Shown: positions 1-7,470, counted from the first letter of the stretch. The stretch: DNA of 58,979 nt from Actinoplanes auranticolor (GCF_018332655.1 NZ_BOQL01000035.1:1-58979); one strand, 5' to 3'. The notes: a model not told the origin generated them from the sequence alone. Program-made: numbers and translations.

Positions 1-168
1 GAAGCCGAGCAGGCCGGTCGCCGCGATGGCCAGGGGCACGACGAGGGTGATGACCGTCAGGGGCGCCACGGACGAGCAGATCGCCGAGCCGATCGCCAAC
101 GGACCGAGCCGGTTACGCGCGAGCGCGTAGGACACGGGGGACTGCGCGACAGAGGGAGGTGCGGACAC
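1..168 (-). CDS. APC-family amino-acid permease, N-terminal part only
   Basis: This is the first 56 codons of a leftward gene cut by the window edge. The start is GTG at 168 with GGAGG about 6 nt upstream. The peptide has a short polar start, then ARNRLGPLAIGSAI and a hydrophobic helix (PLTVITLVVPLAIAATG). That is how actinobacterial APC-superfamily amino-acid permeases usually begin: a conserved LGP segment followed by the broken first transmembrane helix. Substrate cannot be told from this fragment. It lies 52 nt downstream of the GPP34 gene on the same strand and may be co-transcribed with it. Confidence 0.7.
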   Translation of the reverse strand, partial: MSAPPSVAQSPVSYALARNRLGPLAIGSAICSSVAPLTVITLVVPLAIAATGLLGF

Positions 169-220
169 GGGGGTTCCTCCTGCGGAGTGGGTTGAGGGGT
201 GGGTGATGCGTTGCGGTCGT

Positions 221-1000
221 TCAGCGCATGGCGGCCTCACCGATCGCGGCGTCCGCCGCTTGCAGCAGCTCCCGCACCATCGCCTTGATGCCGGGCTCGC
301 CGGTGTCGGTCAGCCCGGCCTGGATCTGCTGGGCCAGCAGCGACCGCTCGTACGGCGACAGCGTGGCCAGGGCATGGTGGTGCAGCCCGCTGGCCAGGAA
401 CAGGCCGGCGAGAACGACGTCCGACCCGGACAGGCGGCGACCGGTCTGCACCGCATGGGTGATGGTGTTCGCCGGCGTCCCCGAGGCGTAGGAATCACAC
501 GGGACGTAGCGCACCGTGGTGCCGCCGAACAGCCGACGGTGCTCCTCACGCCGGACCAGACCGGTGCGGGACAGCCGGTCGAGGACCCGGGTCTCCGCGC
601 GTTGCTCGTAGGCCAGGTAGGAGATCCAAGCGTTGAGCTGGTGGCCGGGCAGGCGGTGCCGGGTCTCCTGCCTGACCGGTGGTAGCCAGCCACTGTGCTC
701 GTCGTGCGCCCATGCCCGCACCGGAGCCGTCGGGACGGGCCAGGTCTGCTCTTCGGCTTGCATCGTGACCAGCACCGGGCGCAGCGCAGGATCGCTCGGC
801 AGGGCGGCGGCGGCCTTCGCGGTGCGGAACAGCTCGCCCTCGCGCAGTTCCAGGAAGCCGCCCTGGATGAACTCCGCCAGCAGCCCGGTGGCCAGAGCGA
901 CCCCGAGCGGCCAGTCACCGATCAGGCGAGCGCCTTTGACGCCGTCGTGCGCGGCGAGCCACAGGTCGTCGGTGAGCCGTGTCGGCTCCGCTGACGGCAT
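221..1000 (-). CDS. GPP34-family (Golgi phosphoprotein 3-like) protein
   Basis: A 259-residue soluble protein. The ATG at 1000 is chosen because GGAGGAAAGG precedes it; the open frame runs upstream to 1210 but that part is arginine/proline-rich and unlike protein. Residues 5-60 (TRLTDDLWLAAHD, then GVALATGLLAEFI and LELREGELF) and the alpha-helical C-terminal half, including the hydrophobic DVVLAGLFLASGLHHHAL, match the GPP34 layout. Eukaryotic GOLPH3 binds PI4P and sorts Golgi enzymes. The many actinobacterial paralogues have no established role; they may be peripheral membrane proteins. No signal peptide or membrane span is seen. Confidence 0.8.
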   Translation of the reverse strand: MPSAEPTRLTDDLWLAAHDGVKGARLIGDWPLGVALATGLLAEFIQGGFLELREGELFRTAKAAAALPSDPALRPVLVTMQAEEQTWPVPTAPVRAWAHDEHSGWLPPVRQETRHRLPGHQLNAWISYLAYEQRAETRVLDRLSRTGLVRREEHRRLFGGTTVRYVPCDSYASGTPANTITHAVQTGRRLSGSDVVLAGLFLASGLHHHALATLSPYERSLLAQQIQAGLTDTGEPGIKAMVRELLQAADAAIGEAAMR

Positions 1001-1240
1001 GACAACGTTCCTTTCCTCCGGGGAGGTGTTCGCGGTCGAAGGCGTGGCGGTAGGGGGGCCGTCGGCGGCCGGGCCGGCTGCGGACCGAGTGCTCAGCGGG
1101 CGGAGACGCCGGCGCGGATCCCTGGGGTGTGCTCGCCCGGGTCGGCGTCCGGTCGTCGCCGAGGTGGAACGGGTCCTCGGCGTGCTCGACGGCGCTGTCC
1201 GCCTGAGCACCGTGCCTTGGGCGCGAGGCTCGGCTCGACC

Positions 1241-1780
1241 GGCTGCGGCCCGTCGAAGAACCCGCCGATCTGGGTGGCGGTGCGGGCATCCAGTGGCCGC
1301 GGCCTGTCGAGGACTCCGCCGATCTGGGCGGTAGCGCGGGGATCCAGCGGCCGTGGTTGATCGACTTGCTCGCCGATCTGGGTGGCGGTGCGGGGACCCA
1401 GTGGCCGCTGTTTGTGGGAGTGCTCGCCGATTCAGGCGGCGGTGTGGGGATCCCGCGGCTGCGGCCCGTTGAGGATCCTGTCGGTGTGGGTGGCGGATCG
1501 TGGAGCCAGTGGCCGCAGTTCGTCGGAGTGCTCGCCGGTCCGGGTGGCGGTGTGGGGATCCCGCGGCCGTGGCCCGTCGAGGAACCCGTCGGTCTGGGTG
1601 GCGGTGTGGGGATCGTGCGGCGGCAGCTCGTTGAGGAATCCGTCGGTTCGGGTGGCGGCGCGGGGATCCAGTGGCGGCAGCTCGTTGAGGAATCCGTCGG
1701 TTCGGACGGCAGTGCGGAGATCCAGTGGCCGCAGTTTGTCGGAGTGTTCACCGGTCTGGGCGGCGGTGTGGGGAGCCGGC
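1241..1780. repeat. Ten tandem 54-bp repeats (18-codon period)
   Basis: Aligning the bases gives ten consecutive units of exactly 54 bp, beginning at 1241, 1295, 1349, 1403, 1457, 1511, 1565, 1619, 1673 and 1727. Each begins GGCNGC or GGCCGT and ends near GGGGATCCAGT. The plus strand is G-rich (GGTGGCGGTGTGGGGATC). No unit has gained or lost a base. Read leftward in one frame, the best units give an 18-residue motif close to DPRTATRTDGFLNELPPL. Copies at 1619 and 1673 are nearly identical, so part of the array is recent. Confidence 0.95.
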
Positions 1781-2269
1781 GGCGTGGTGATACCCGGGCG
1801 TTCGGGCTCCGCGGCGACGTTGCCGACCACCTCGGGTCGGCTGTCACTGCTGACATGCGTGTTGGCCAGGTAGCCGCCGGGTCCGGGCGGGTCGACCGGC
1901 TCCGGGCGCGCCCCGGGACTGGCCGCCGGGGCGATTCGGTGCCTCGTGCCCGGGCTGGGCAGACTGGCGCCCGGGCCGATGGATTGACCCATGCCCCTGG
2001 CACGCCCGGGAAGTCACGTCGCGTCCGGTCGGTGTGCTTGCTGCCTGGTCCGCCTGGTCGTACCGGGCACTTGCGACGCTCGGCATGCCGGTGTCCACGG
2101 TGTCGCCGCCCGGCGGGAGAGGGAACGGTAGTCGTGGCGCGGGGACCAGGCGGTCCACGCACGGGGCTGGGAGTCCGCACGAGCAACGTCGCCACAGCGA
2201 CCGCCAGAGGCGCCGGTGGGACGGTTCGTGCGGGACCGGGCCGAGGCGCCGCTTGCGACGGATAGTCAT
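1241..2269 (-). pseudogene. Decayed or frameshifted proline-rich gene containing the 54-bp array
   Basis: The leftward ATG at 2269 opens a convincing start (MTIRRKRRLGPVPHEP, then LWRSLWRRCSCGLPAPCVDR), but that frame ends at 1844. From about 1990 the best codon composition, with almost every third base G or C, is in another frame (GYLANTHVSSDSRPEVVGN, then the 18-residue repeats). That frame hits TGA at 1432, inside the fourth repeat from the low-coordinate end, where related units have CGG. Beyond the stop the repeats still read as protein to 1241. I read this as an old cell-specific gene broken by one frameshift and one nonsense change, although sequencing error is possible. From 1001 to 1240 I see no other convincing gene. 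Confidence 0.45.
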
Positions 2270-2310
2270 CCGGCCGCCTCTGCGGGGAACCGCTTGTCGG
2301 GGTCAGTCAT
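2266..2310 (-). CDS. Candidate 14-residue leader peptide 2
   Basis: ATG at 2310 opens a second 14-codon frame (MTDPDKRFPAEAAG). Its TGA overlaps the ATG of the 2269 gene in the same ATGA arrangement. The peptide resembles leader peptide 1 and the first residues of the 2269 protein, as expected from the 41-bp duplication. Its translation is not established. Confidence 0.3.
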   Translation of the reverse strand: MTDPDKRFPAEAAG

Positions 2311-2351
2311 CCGGCCACCAATCCGAGAGTCCGCTTGTCGGGGATGCTCAT
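2307..2351 (-). CDS. Candidate 14-residue leader peptide 1
   Basis: ATG at 2351 opens a 14-codon frame (MSIPDKRTLGLVAG) ending in TGA, which overlaps the next ATG as ATGA. It is the first of two short frames stacked in front of the 2269 gene by the 41-bp repeat. No strong Shine-Dalgarno is visible. It could be a leader peptide that delivers ribosomes to the next start by coupling, or simply a non-functional copy of the start of the 2269 gene. Nothing shows that it is translated. Confidence 0.3.
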   Translation of the reverse strand: MSIPDKRTLGLVAG

Positions 2352-2401
2352 GCGGCCACCGTAGTTGCTCAGCGACTAGCTGTCGTTTGCGAAGTTGACC
2401 C

Positions 2402-2416
2402 ATGACTAATAGTCAT
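2402..2416. promoter_or_regulatory. Perfect palindrome covering the HTH start codon
   Basis: ATGACTAATAGTCAT is a perfect 6-3-6 inverted repeat that begins at the ATG of the HTH gene. Its position suggests an autoregulatory operator or an mRNA hairpin that hides the start. This is inferred from symmetry alone. Confidence 0.45.
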
Positions 2417-2644
2417 ACGTCTACGGTCGATCATGTGGGAAGCAAGCCGATTCGATTGATGGGCGCGCACGAGATCCGCATTCGCCTGGGCGGGGTCAGT
2501 CGTCAGCGCGCGTACCAGATCACCAGCAGGGCGGACTTTCCCGCGCCTGTCGCTGATCTGGCCCAGGGCAAGGTGTGGGCGACCGAGGACGTCGAGGCCT
2601 GGATGAAGGCACACCGCCGCGACGTGGACGACGTCGAGGCCTGA
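2402..2644 (+). CDS. Small AlpA/excisionase-type helix-turn-helix protein
   Basis: An 80-residue protein with one winged HTH of the AlpA/MerR-excisionase type: LMGAHEIRIRLGGVSRQRAY forms the helix-turn-helix, and GKVWATEDVEAWMKAHRR is the usual wing plus closing helix. Such proteins bind DNA and often control mobile elements or their own gene, but no integrase is nearby. The first 60 nt are much poorer in GC than the surroundings, which hints at transfer. The ATG at 2402 lies inside a perfect palindrome. It is divergent from the 2351/2269 leader region, with about 50 nt between them, so it may regulate both sides. It ends 9 nt before the convergent dprA stop. Confidence 0.75.
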   Translation: MTNSHTSTVDHVGSKPIRLMGAHEIRIRLGGVSRQRAYQITSRADFPAPVADLAQGKVWATEDVEAWMKAHRRDVDDVEA

Positions 2645-2653
2645 CGCCGCGCT

Positions 2654-3856
2654 CTACACCGGACCCGGCGGCGCTCGTCTGGCCGACCGGGCCAGTGCCA
2701 CGCCGTCGCTGCGACGTACCACCAGGCCGGCCATCTCCAGCAGGGAGAGCCGGCGCAGCACCGTACGAACGCCCAGCCCGGCCCGGGCCGCCAGTTCCTC
2801 CGGCCCGACCGTTCCCCGGCGCGGTATCGCCTCCAGCACCAGGGCGGAATCCTCGTCCAGGTCGTCCCGGACGTGATCGCGGCCGCGCGGTATCTCCGCC
2901 AGATATTCGCCGATCGTGCCGACCTCTTCGAGGACCTGGGCCGTCCCGGTCACGACGACGGTCTCGGGATGCCGGCGGAGCAGCTCGTGGCAGCCCACCG
3001 ACATCGCCGACGTCACCGGGCCGGGCACGACCATGGCTCGCCGGCCGAGAGCGACCGTCCGGCTGAGAGTCTGCACGGCGCCGCTGCGGGCGGCCGCCTC
3101 GACGATCACCGTGCCCGCCGTCGCCGCCGCGATGACCCGGTTACGGATCAGGAACCTGTGCCGCAGCGGATCCGATCCCGGCGGCCACTCGCTCATCAGC
3201 AGACCGCTCTCCGCGATCTGCTCGAACATGGCGGAATTCCCCACCGGGTACGGCCGGTCGACCCCGCACGCCAGTACAGCGACCGTCAGCTCGCCAGCCG
3301 TCAGCGCCGCCCGATGCGCCGCCGCGTCGATCCCGAACGCGCCGCCGGACACCACCGTCCACCCGTGCTCGGCCAGCCCGTACGCCAACTCGTTGGTCAC
3401 GTGGACGCCGTAATTCGTCGCAGCGCGGGCGCCCACCACCGCGACCGAACGGGCGAACGCCTCATCGAGCCGCCGCCCGCCCCGGACCCACAGGCACAGC
3501 GGCGGTCGGACGTTCCGGTTGATCCGGTCGCCGCCTTCGAGCTCGAGAGTGCTCAAGCTGTCCACACCGGTCGGCCACTCCGGATCCGCGGGGACCACGA
3601 CCCGGGCGCCGAGCCGCTCCGCCCGGTGCAGTGCCGCCTCGGCGAGCCGGCGTGGGTCGCCGGCGGTGGTCCGGGAGATCACCGCCGCGCGCAACGTCGG
3701 CTCCGGGATGTCCCCGCCGAGCAGGCGGTCGAGGGTGGCCTCGGCGCCGCCCGCCTGGACGAGCTGCCACACGGCCCGGTTGCCGGGCTCGGCCAGCCAG
3801 GTGAGTGCCACCCGCGCCATCCGGTCGGCGTCATCACCCGGCCGCGACCCGCTCAT
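2654..3856 (-). CDS. dprA: DNA-processing protein DprA (Smf)
   Basis: A 400-residue DprA, which loads RecA onto incoming single-stranded DNA in natural transformation. The Rossmann-like core is clear: SVAVVGARAATNYG at about 137-150, VVSGGAFGIDAAAH at 168-181, GVDRPYPVGN at 198-207, RFLIRNRVIA at 234-243 and SGAVQTL at about 258-264. An N-terminal helical part precedes the core, and a C-terminal winged-helix (ALVLEAIPRRGTVGPEELA onward) follows it. Its ATG overlaps the stop of the upstream proline-rich ORF as ATGA, so translation is probably coupled through comM, the repeat ORF and dprA. Most actinomycetes keep the gene although transformation is rarely shown. Confidence 0.95.
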   Translation of the reverse strand: MSGSRPGDDADRMARVALTWLAEPGNRAVWQLVQAGGAEATLDRLLGGDIPEPTLRAAVISRTTAGDPRRLAEAALHRAERLGARVVVPADPEWPTGVDSLSTLELEGGDRINRNVRPPLCLWVRGGRRLDEAFARSVAVVGARAATNYGVHVTNELAYGLAEHGWTVVSGGAFGIDAAAHRAALTAGELTVAVLACGVDRPYPVGNSAMFEQIAESGLLMSEWPPGSDPLRHRFLIRNRVIAAATAGTVIVEAAARSGAVQTLSRTVALGRRAMVVPGPVTSAMSVGCHELLRRHPETVVVTGTAQVLEEVGTIGEYLAEIPRGRDHVRDDLDEDSALVLEAIPRRGTVGPEELAARAGLGVRTVLRRLSLLEMAGLVVRRSDGVALARSARRAPPGPV

Positions 3857-4614
3857 GCCGCCCTCCCGCCGTCGTCGTCCCCGGACGGGACGGACGAGGT
3901 GGGGATCAGCCAGGGCCGGCGTGTGCGACGGTGCCGGCCACCGGACGGCCAGCCGATCGCGGCGCCCGAGCCGCCGTCAGGCCACAGCCGGACGACCGCC
4001 GCCACATCCGCGCCGGCCACATCCACGCCCGCCGCAGTCGGCTCCCGCCCAATAACGGACTGCCTGACGTCCCGCAGGGACGGCGGCCGGGATTGCCTGA
4101 CATACCGCGGTGTGGGTGGTGGCGGGAATTGCCTGTCATCCCGCGGTGGGGATGGTGGCAGGGGCTGCCTGTCATCCCGCGGTGGGGATGGTGGTGGGGA
4201 TTGCCTGACGCCGAGCGGTGGGGATGGCGGTGGGGATTGCCTGACCCCGGGCGGTGGGGACAGTGGCAGGGGCTGCCTGACATCCCGCGGTGGGGATGGT
4301 GGTGGGGATTGCCTGACGCCGAGCGGTAGGGATGGCGGTGGGGATTGCCTGACCCCGGGCGGTGGGGACAGTGGCAGGGGCTGCCTGACATCCCGCGGTG
4401 GGGATGGCGGTGGGGATTGCCTGTCATCCCGCAGTGGGGGTGGCGGTAAGGATTGCCTGACGCCCCGCGGTGGGGACGGTGGCAGATCCCGCGGCGAGGA
4501 TGGCGGCAGGGGCTGCATGGCAACCCGCGGCGAGGACCGCGGTGTAAACGGCGCCGGGGACCGCAGGGCAATCCGTGGCGGCCGGTGCTGGTCAGGTCTG
4601 GTCTCTCTGGTCAT
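3853..4614 (-). CDS. Proline-rich repeat protein between comM and dprA
   Basis: The frame is locked into the operon: it starts 23 nt inside the end of comM and its TGA overlaps the dprA ATG. I choose ATG at 4614, with GGAG 6 nt upstream; a TTG at 4626 is in frame. Of about 253 residues, some 130 are a tandem 12-residue repeat with consensus SPPPSPPRDVRQ. The N-terminus (MTRETRPDQHRPP) and C-terminus (VAAVVRLWPDGGSGAAIGWP, then GGRHRRTRRPWLIPTS) are not repetitive and show strong codon bias, so I think the frame is translated. Nothing suggests a membrane or exported protein. The function is unknown. Confidence 0.6.
   Translation of the reverse strand: MTRETRPDQHRPPRIALRSPAPFTPRSSPRVAMQPLPPSSPRDLPPSPPRGVRQSLPPPPLRDDRQSPPPSPPRDVRQPLPLSPPPGVRQSPPPSLPLGVRQSPPPSPPRDVRQPLPLSPPPGVRQSPPPSPPLGVRQSPPPSPPRDDRQPLPPSPPRDDRQFPPPPTPRYVRQSRPPSLRDVRQSVIGREPTAAGVDVAGADVAAVVRLWPDGGSGAAIGWPSGGRHRRTRRPWLIPTSSVPSGDDDGGRAA
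4060..4452. repeat. Eleven tandem 36-bp repeats with a 108-bp higher-order duplication
   Basis: The units are 36 bp (one is 33 bp) and encode 12 residues each on the minus strand, ending GVRQ, DVRQ or DDRQ. Positions 4201-4308 and 4309-4416 are two copies of a 108-bp three-unit block that differ at only two bases by my reading, which shows recent expansion. The plus strand is G-rich (CGGTGGGGATGGCGGTGGGG). There are no unique spacers, so it is not a CRISPR array. Confidence 0.95.
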
Positions 4615-6130
4615 GAGCCTCTCCAATTCGTAGTTGTGCCGCCTCGTGCACGTCCGAGCCCGTCGGCCGCCCCCGCCCGTCCAGGTCCGCGATCGACCAG
4701 GCCAACCTCAGAATCCGGTCGAATCCCCGCGCCGACAGGGCGCCCCGGTCCAGCCCTGCCCGCAACGCCGCCGTGTCCCGTGCCGCCAGTCGCCACGGTG
4801 GTCGCCGCAGGTACGGCCCCGGGACCTCCGCATTCACCCGCCAGCCCGCCTTCGACCACCGCTCGGCCGCCGCCGCCCGCGCCTCGGCCACCCGTGCCGC
4901 CACCACAGCGGACGACTCGGCGGGGGCCGCGGTCGTCATCAGCTGGGCCGCGCTCAACGGCTGGATCCGGATCTGGATGTCGATCCGGTCCAGCAACGGG
5001 CCGGACAGCTTCGCCAGATACCGGCGCCGGGCCGTCGCATTGCACACGCAGAACTGGTCGCCGGCCGGGTTCGCGCACGGGCACGGGTTGGCCGCCAGCA
5101 CCACCTGCACCCGGGCCGGATACTCGGTGTTTCCGCGCGCCCGGGCCAGCCGCACCCGCCCGCTCTCCAGCGGCTGCCGCAGCGCCTGCAGCGTCGCGTT
5201 GGCGAACTCCGGTGCCTCGTCCAGGAACAGGACCCCGCGGTGGGCCAGCGACAGAGCGCCGGGCCGGGCCAGTCCCGAGCCGCCGCCGACCAGCGCAGCC
5301 AGGCTGGCGCTGTGGTGGGGTGCCTGGAACGGCGGGCGGCGGACCAGGCCGCCGTCCGGCGGCAGCACGCCCGCGATCGACTGCAGCGCCGTCACTTCCA
5401 GGGCCGACGTGTCGTCCAGCTCGGGCAGCAGGGACGGCAGGCGCTCGGCCAGCATGGTCTTTCCCGCGCCGGGCGGCCCGATCAAAGCCAGGTGGTGTCC
5501 GCCTGCGGCCGCCACTTCGAGCGCATAGCGGCCCAGCTCCTGGCCGGCCACGTCGGCCAGGTCGGGTCCACCGGCCGGTGGCGGTGGCGGTGCGGGCGCC
5601 GGCTCCGGCAGGTGGTCCTCGCCCCGGACGTACGCGACCAGCCGATGCAGCGAGTCGACCCCGCGAACCGTCACCCCCGGCACCACGGTCGCCTCGCGGG
5701 CATTGCCCAGCGGCACGATCACCCGCCCGATCCCGGCCCGGGCGGCCGCCGCCACCATCGGCAGCACCCCGCGGATGGGCCGCACCGCGCCGTCCAGGCC
5801 GAGCTCGCCCAGCACCACCACGCCCTCCAGCGGCGCCAGCGGCAGCTCGCCCGCCCCCGCCAGCAGCGCGCAGGCGATCGCCACATCGAACGCGCTGCCG
5901 TGCTTGGGCACCGTGGCCGGCAGCAGGTTCACCGTGATGCGCCTGTTCGGCCAGCTCTGGCCCGAGTTCACCACCGCGGCGCGCACCCGGTCGCGGGCCT
6001 CGTGCAGCGCCGTGTCCGGCAGTCCGGTCAGCACCACCGCGGGCAGCCCGGGGGACAGGTCCGCCTCGACCTCGACGAGGTGTCCCTCGACGCCGACGAG
6101 ACCGACGCAGAGCACCCGTGCGTAGCTCAC
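4592..6130 (-). CDS. comM: ComM/YifB-family AAA+ ATPase
   Basis: A 512-residue Mg-chelatase-like helicase of the YifB/ComM family. In Vibrio this hexameric helicase drives branch migration during transformation. An N-terminal ChlI-like domain (LTGLPDTALHEARDRVRAA, PKHGSAFDVAIACALL) is followed by an AAA+ core with Walker A GPPGAGKT at 218-225 and Walker B VLFLDE at about 300-305. The family's four cysteines are present at about 350, 352, 361 and 363 (NPCPCANP, FCVCN). The start is GTG at 6130, directly after the yraN TAG with no gap, so the two are coupled. Together with dprA it forms a DNA-uptake and recombination group. Confidence 0.95.
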   Translation of the reverse strand: MSYARVLCVGLVGVEGHLVEVEADLSPGLPAVVLTGLPDTALHEARDRVRAAVVNSGQSWPNRRITVNLLPATVPKHGSAFDVAIACALLAGAGELPLAPLEGVVVLGELGLDGAVRPIRGVLPMVAAAARAGIGRVIVPLGNAREATVVPGVTVRGVDSLHRLVAYVRGEDHLPEPAPAPPPPPAGGPDLADVAGQELGRYALEVAAAGGHHLALIGPPGAGKTMLAERLPSLLPELDDTSALEVTALQSIAGVLPPDGGLVRRPPFQAPHHSASLAALVGGGSGLARPGALSLAHRGVLFLDEAPEFANATLQALRQPLESGRVRLARARGNTEYPARVQVVLAANPCPCANPAGDQFCVCNATARRRYLAKLSGPLLDRIDIQIRIQPLSAAQLMTTAAPAESSAVVAARVAEARAAAAERWSKAGWRVNAEVPGPYLRRPPWRLAARDTAALRAGLDRGALSARGFDRILRLAWSIADLDGRGRPTGSDVHEAAQLRIGEAHDQRDQT

Positions 6131-6490
6131 CTAGAACGCCGCGCGGACGTGCTCGACCACGGTCGCGCCGCGCGGCTGGGGGAGCACCGCCACCACGTCG
6201 AAGCGGACCTCTCTCGGGTGCACCCCGGTCTGCTCGAGCCAGCGGGCCGCCAGCCGGCGCAGGCGGCGGACCTTGGCCGGGCGGATCGCTTCGGCCGGCG
6301 CGCCGAAGGTGTCGCCGCGGCGGGTCTTGACCTCGCAGAAGACGACGTCCTCGCCGTCGCGCAGGATCAGGTCGACCTCGCCCTCGGCGCAGCGCCAGTT
6401 GCGGGCCAGCACCACCAGCCCCTGGTCGCGCAGGTGCCGCTCGGCCAGTCGCTCGCCGTACGCGCCGACCGCCCTTCTCTCCGTCGTCAT
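6131..6490 (-). CDS. yraN: YraN/UPF0102 family nuclease-like protein
   Basis: A 119-residue protein with the small restriction-endonuclease-like fold of UPF0102: GAYGERLAERHLRDQG at the start, EGEVDLILRDGEDVVFCEVK carrying the E...D...ExK catalytic pattern, and a basic KVRRLRRLAARW helix. The biochemical role is not settled; the fold suggests a DNA or Holliday-junction nuclease. It heads the leftward yraN-comM-repeat ORF-dprA unit. The likely promoter lies in the 146 nt between it and the divergent membrane-protein gene at 6637. Confidence 0.9.
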   Translation of the reverse strand: MTTERRAVGAYGERLAERHLRDQGLVVLARNWRCAEGEVDLILRDGEDVVFCEVKTRRGDTFGAPAEAIRPAKVRRLRRLAARWLEQTGVHPREVRFDVVAVLPQPRGATVVEHVRAAF

Positions 6491-6636
6491 GGCGGCGACC
6501 CTCGCGCATCCGGGCGGCCTCGCGCGGACCCGGTTGTGGACAGAGCGCGATTGTGGATAACCGCAGCGTCATCGTCGGCATCTGATAGGCCCCCACCGGT
6601 GGCATCCGGCCTCCGCGTCACCTACGGTGCGAAATC

Positions 6637-7407
6637 GTGGAAGGACATCGCCGGTACGCCGAAGAGCCGGAACCCAGCTGGTACACCGGGTCGCGATCGC
6701 CTGAGGTCCCGAGCCCGTACGCAGCTCAGCCGCCGGAGACGAACCCCTACGACTCGGCTGTGCACGAGCGTCCCAGCGGCGCGTTCCGGTTGCCGGACCA
6801 GCGCTCGGCCGACCCGTACTCCGCCCCGCCGGCCGGTTACGCGTCACCCGATCCGGTGACGACCTCCGGCAGCCACGCGTTGTCGTCCGCCGATTCCGGC
6901 TCGATCCGCATCCCGGTGCGCGGGCCCGAGTATCCGGCGGTCCGGCCGAGCAGCGGGGCCACGTCGCTCGCCGACGCCCCGGCCGTGTCCACGGTCACCA
7001 CGACCACCACGTACGGCGCCGCGCCGGAGCCCCCGCCGGCGGCGGCGTCCCCCTACGACGAGCCGACCAGCATGGTCCCCATGGCCAAGCCGGGTGGCGG
7101 CGCTCCCGACCCGGTGTACCACTCCCGCCGTCCGGTTTCGGCCATCGTGTTCGCGGCCGTCACCGTCGTCCTGTTGATCCCGGCGCTGCTGCTGCTGATC
7201 CAGGCCACGTTCGTCGACGACCCGACCGCTCGGGGTGTCGTGCCCGCGGTCCTGCTGACGCTCGGGCTGCCGCTCACCGGGTTCGGGTTGTACTCGCTGG
7301 CCGGCGGCGGCCGGGCGAGTGTCCGTGACGCCTGGCTGCGTCCGCCGCTCGCGTATCTGCCGATCGGCCTGCTGTTGCTGCTGGCCGCCGGCCTCGGCGT
7401 CGCTTAA
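6637..7407 (+). CDS. Membrane protein with long proline-rich cytoplasmic N-terminus
   Basis: 256 residues starting at GTG 6637. Residues 1-165 are low-complexity, rich in Pro, Ser, Tyr and Ala (PYAAQPPETNPYDSAVHERP). Three hydrophobic helices follow: AIVFAAVTVVLLIPALLLLI, VVPAVLLTLGLPLTGFGLY and LAYLPIGLLLLLAAGLGVA at the very C-terminus. There is no good Shine-Dalgarno, but TACGGT lies 8 nt before the GTG, so a leaderless transcript is possible. Similar tail-and-three-helix proteins are common next to rpsB in actinomycetes, but I know of no assigned function. A hairpin follows the stop. Confidence 0.75.
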   Translation: MEGHRRYAEEPEPSWYTGSRSPEVPSPYAAQPPETNPYDSAVHERPSGAFRLPDQRSADPYSAPPAGYASPDPVTTSGSHALSSADSGSIRIPVRGPEYPAVRPSSGATSLADAPAVSTVTTTTTYGAAPEPPPAAASPYDEPTSMVPMAKPGGGAPDPVYHSRRPVSAIVFAAVTVVLLIPALLLLIQATFVDDPTARGVVPAVLLTLGLPLTGFGLYSLAGGGRASVRDAWLRPPLAYLPIGLLLLLAAGLGVA

Positions 7408-7429
7408 TCCGACAAAAACCCCGGAAGTC

Positions 7430-7459
7430 GGGCGGCGCCCGCCCGGAAGCGGGCCGCCC
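7430..7459 (+). terminator. GC-rich hairpin after the 6637 gene
   Basis: GGGCG plus GCCCGC pairs with GCGGGC plus CGCCC around a CCGGAA loop, with a 2-nt bulge. It lies 22 nt after the stop of the membrane-protein gene. It lacks a T-run, which is usual for actinomycete terminators. Confidence 0.6.
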
Positions 7460-7470
7460 CGCCCACGGCG

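Larger units (their letters stand above)
2249..2360 (-). repeat. 41-bp tandem repeat of a translation-start module
   Basis: Three copies of a leftward block start at 2360, 2319 and 2278: GGYGGCCGNATGA followed by about 10 nt and then AAGCGG. The period is 41 bp, which is not a multiple of three. Each copy supplies an ATG whose A lies in the TGA overlap of the preceding reading frame. The third copy provides the start of the 2269 gene (MTIRRKR), and the first two give short peptides beginning MSIPDKR and MTDPDKR. Confidence 0.8.

Noticed and set aside
915..2195. 426-codon minus frame spanning the 54-bp array without a stop
   Set aside because: It stays open through the repeats but its composition (Ser/Thr/Pro/His with many Cys) and third-base pattern are poorer than the other frame, and it runs into the GPP34 gene.
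1357..2265. 302-codon plus-strand frame through the 54-bp array
   Set aside because: Val/Gly-rich repeats with weak codon bias; better explained as the complement of the minus-strand repeat gene.
4060..4452. 36-bp repeats that could be taken for a CRISPR array
   Set aside because: The units abut without unique spacers, code for a 12-residue motif, and no cas genes are present.
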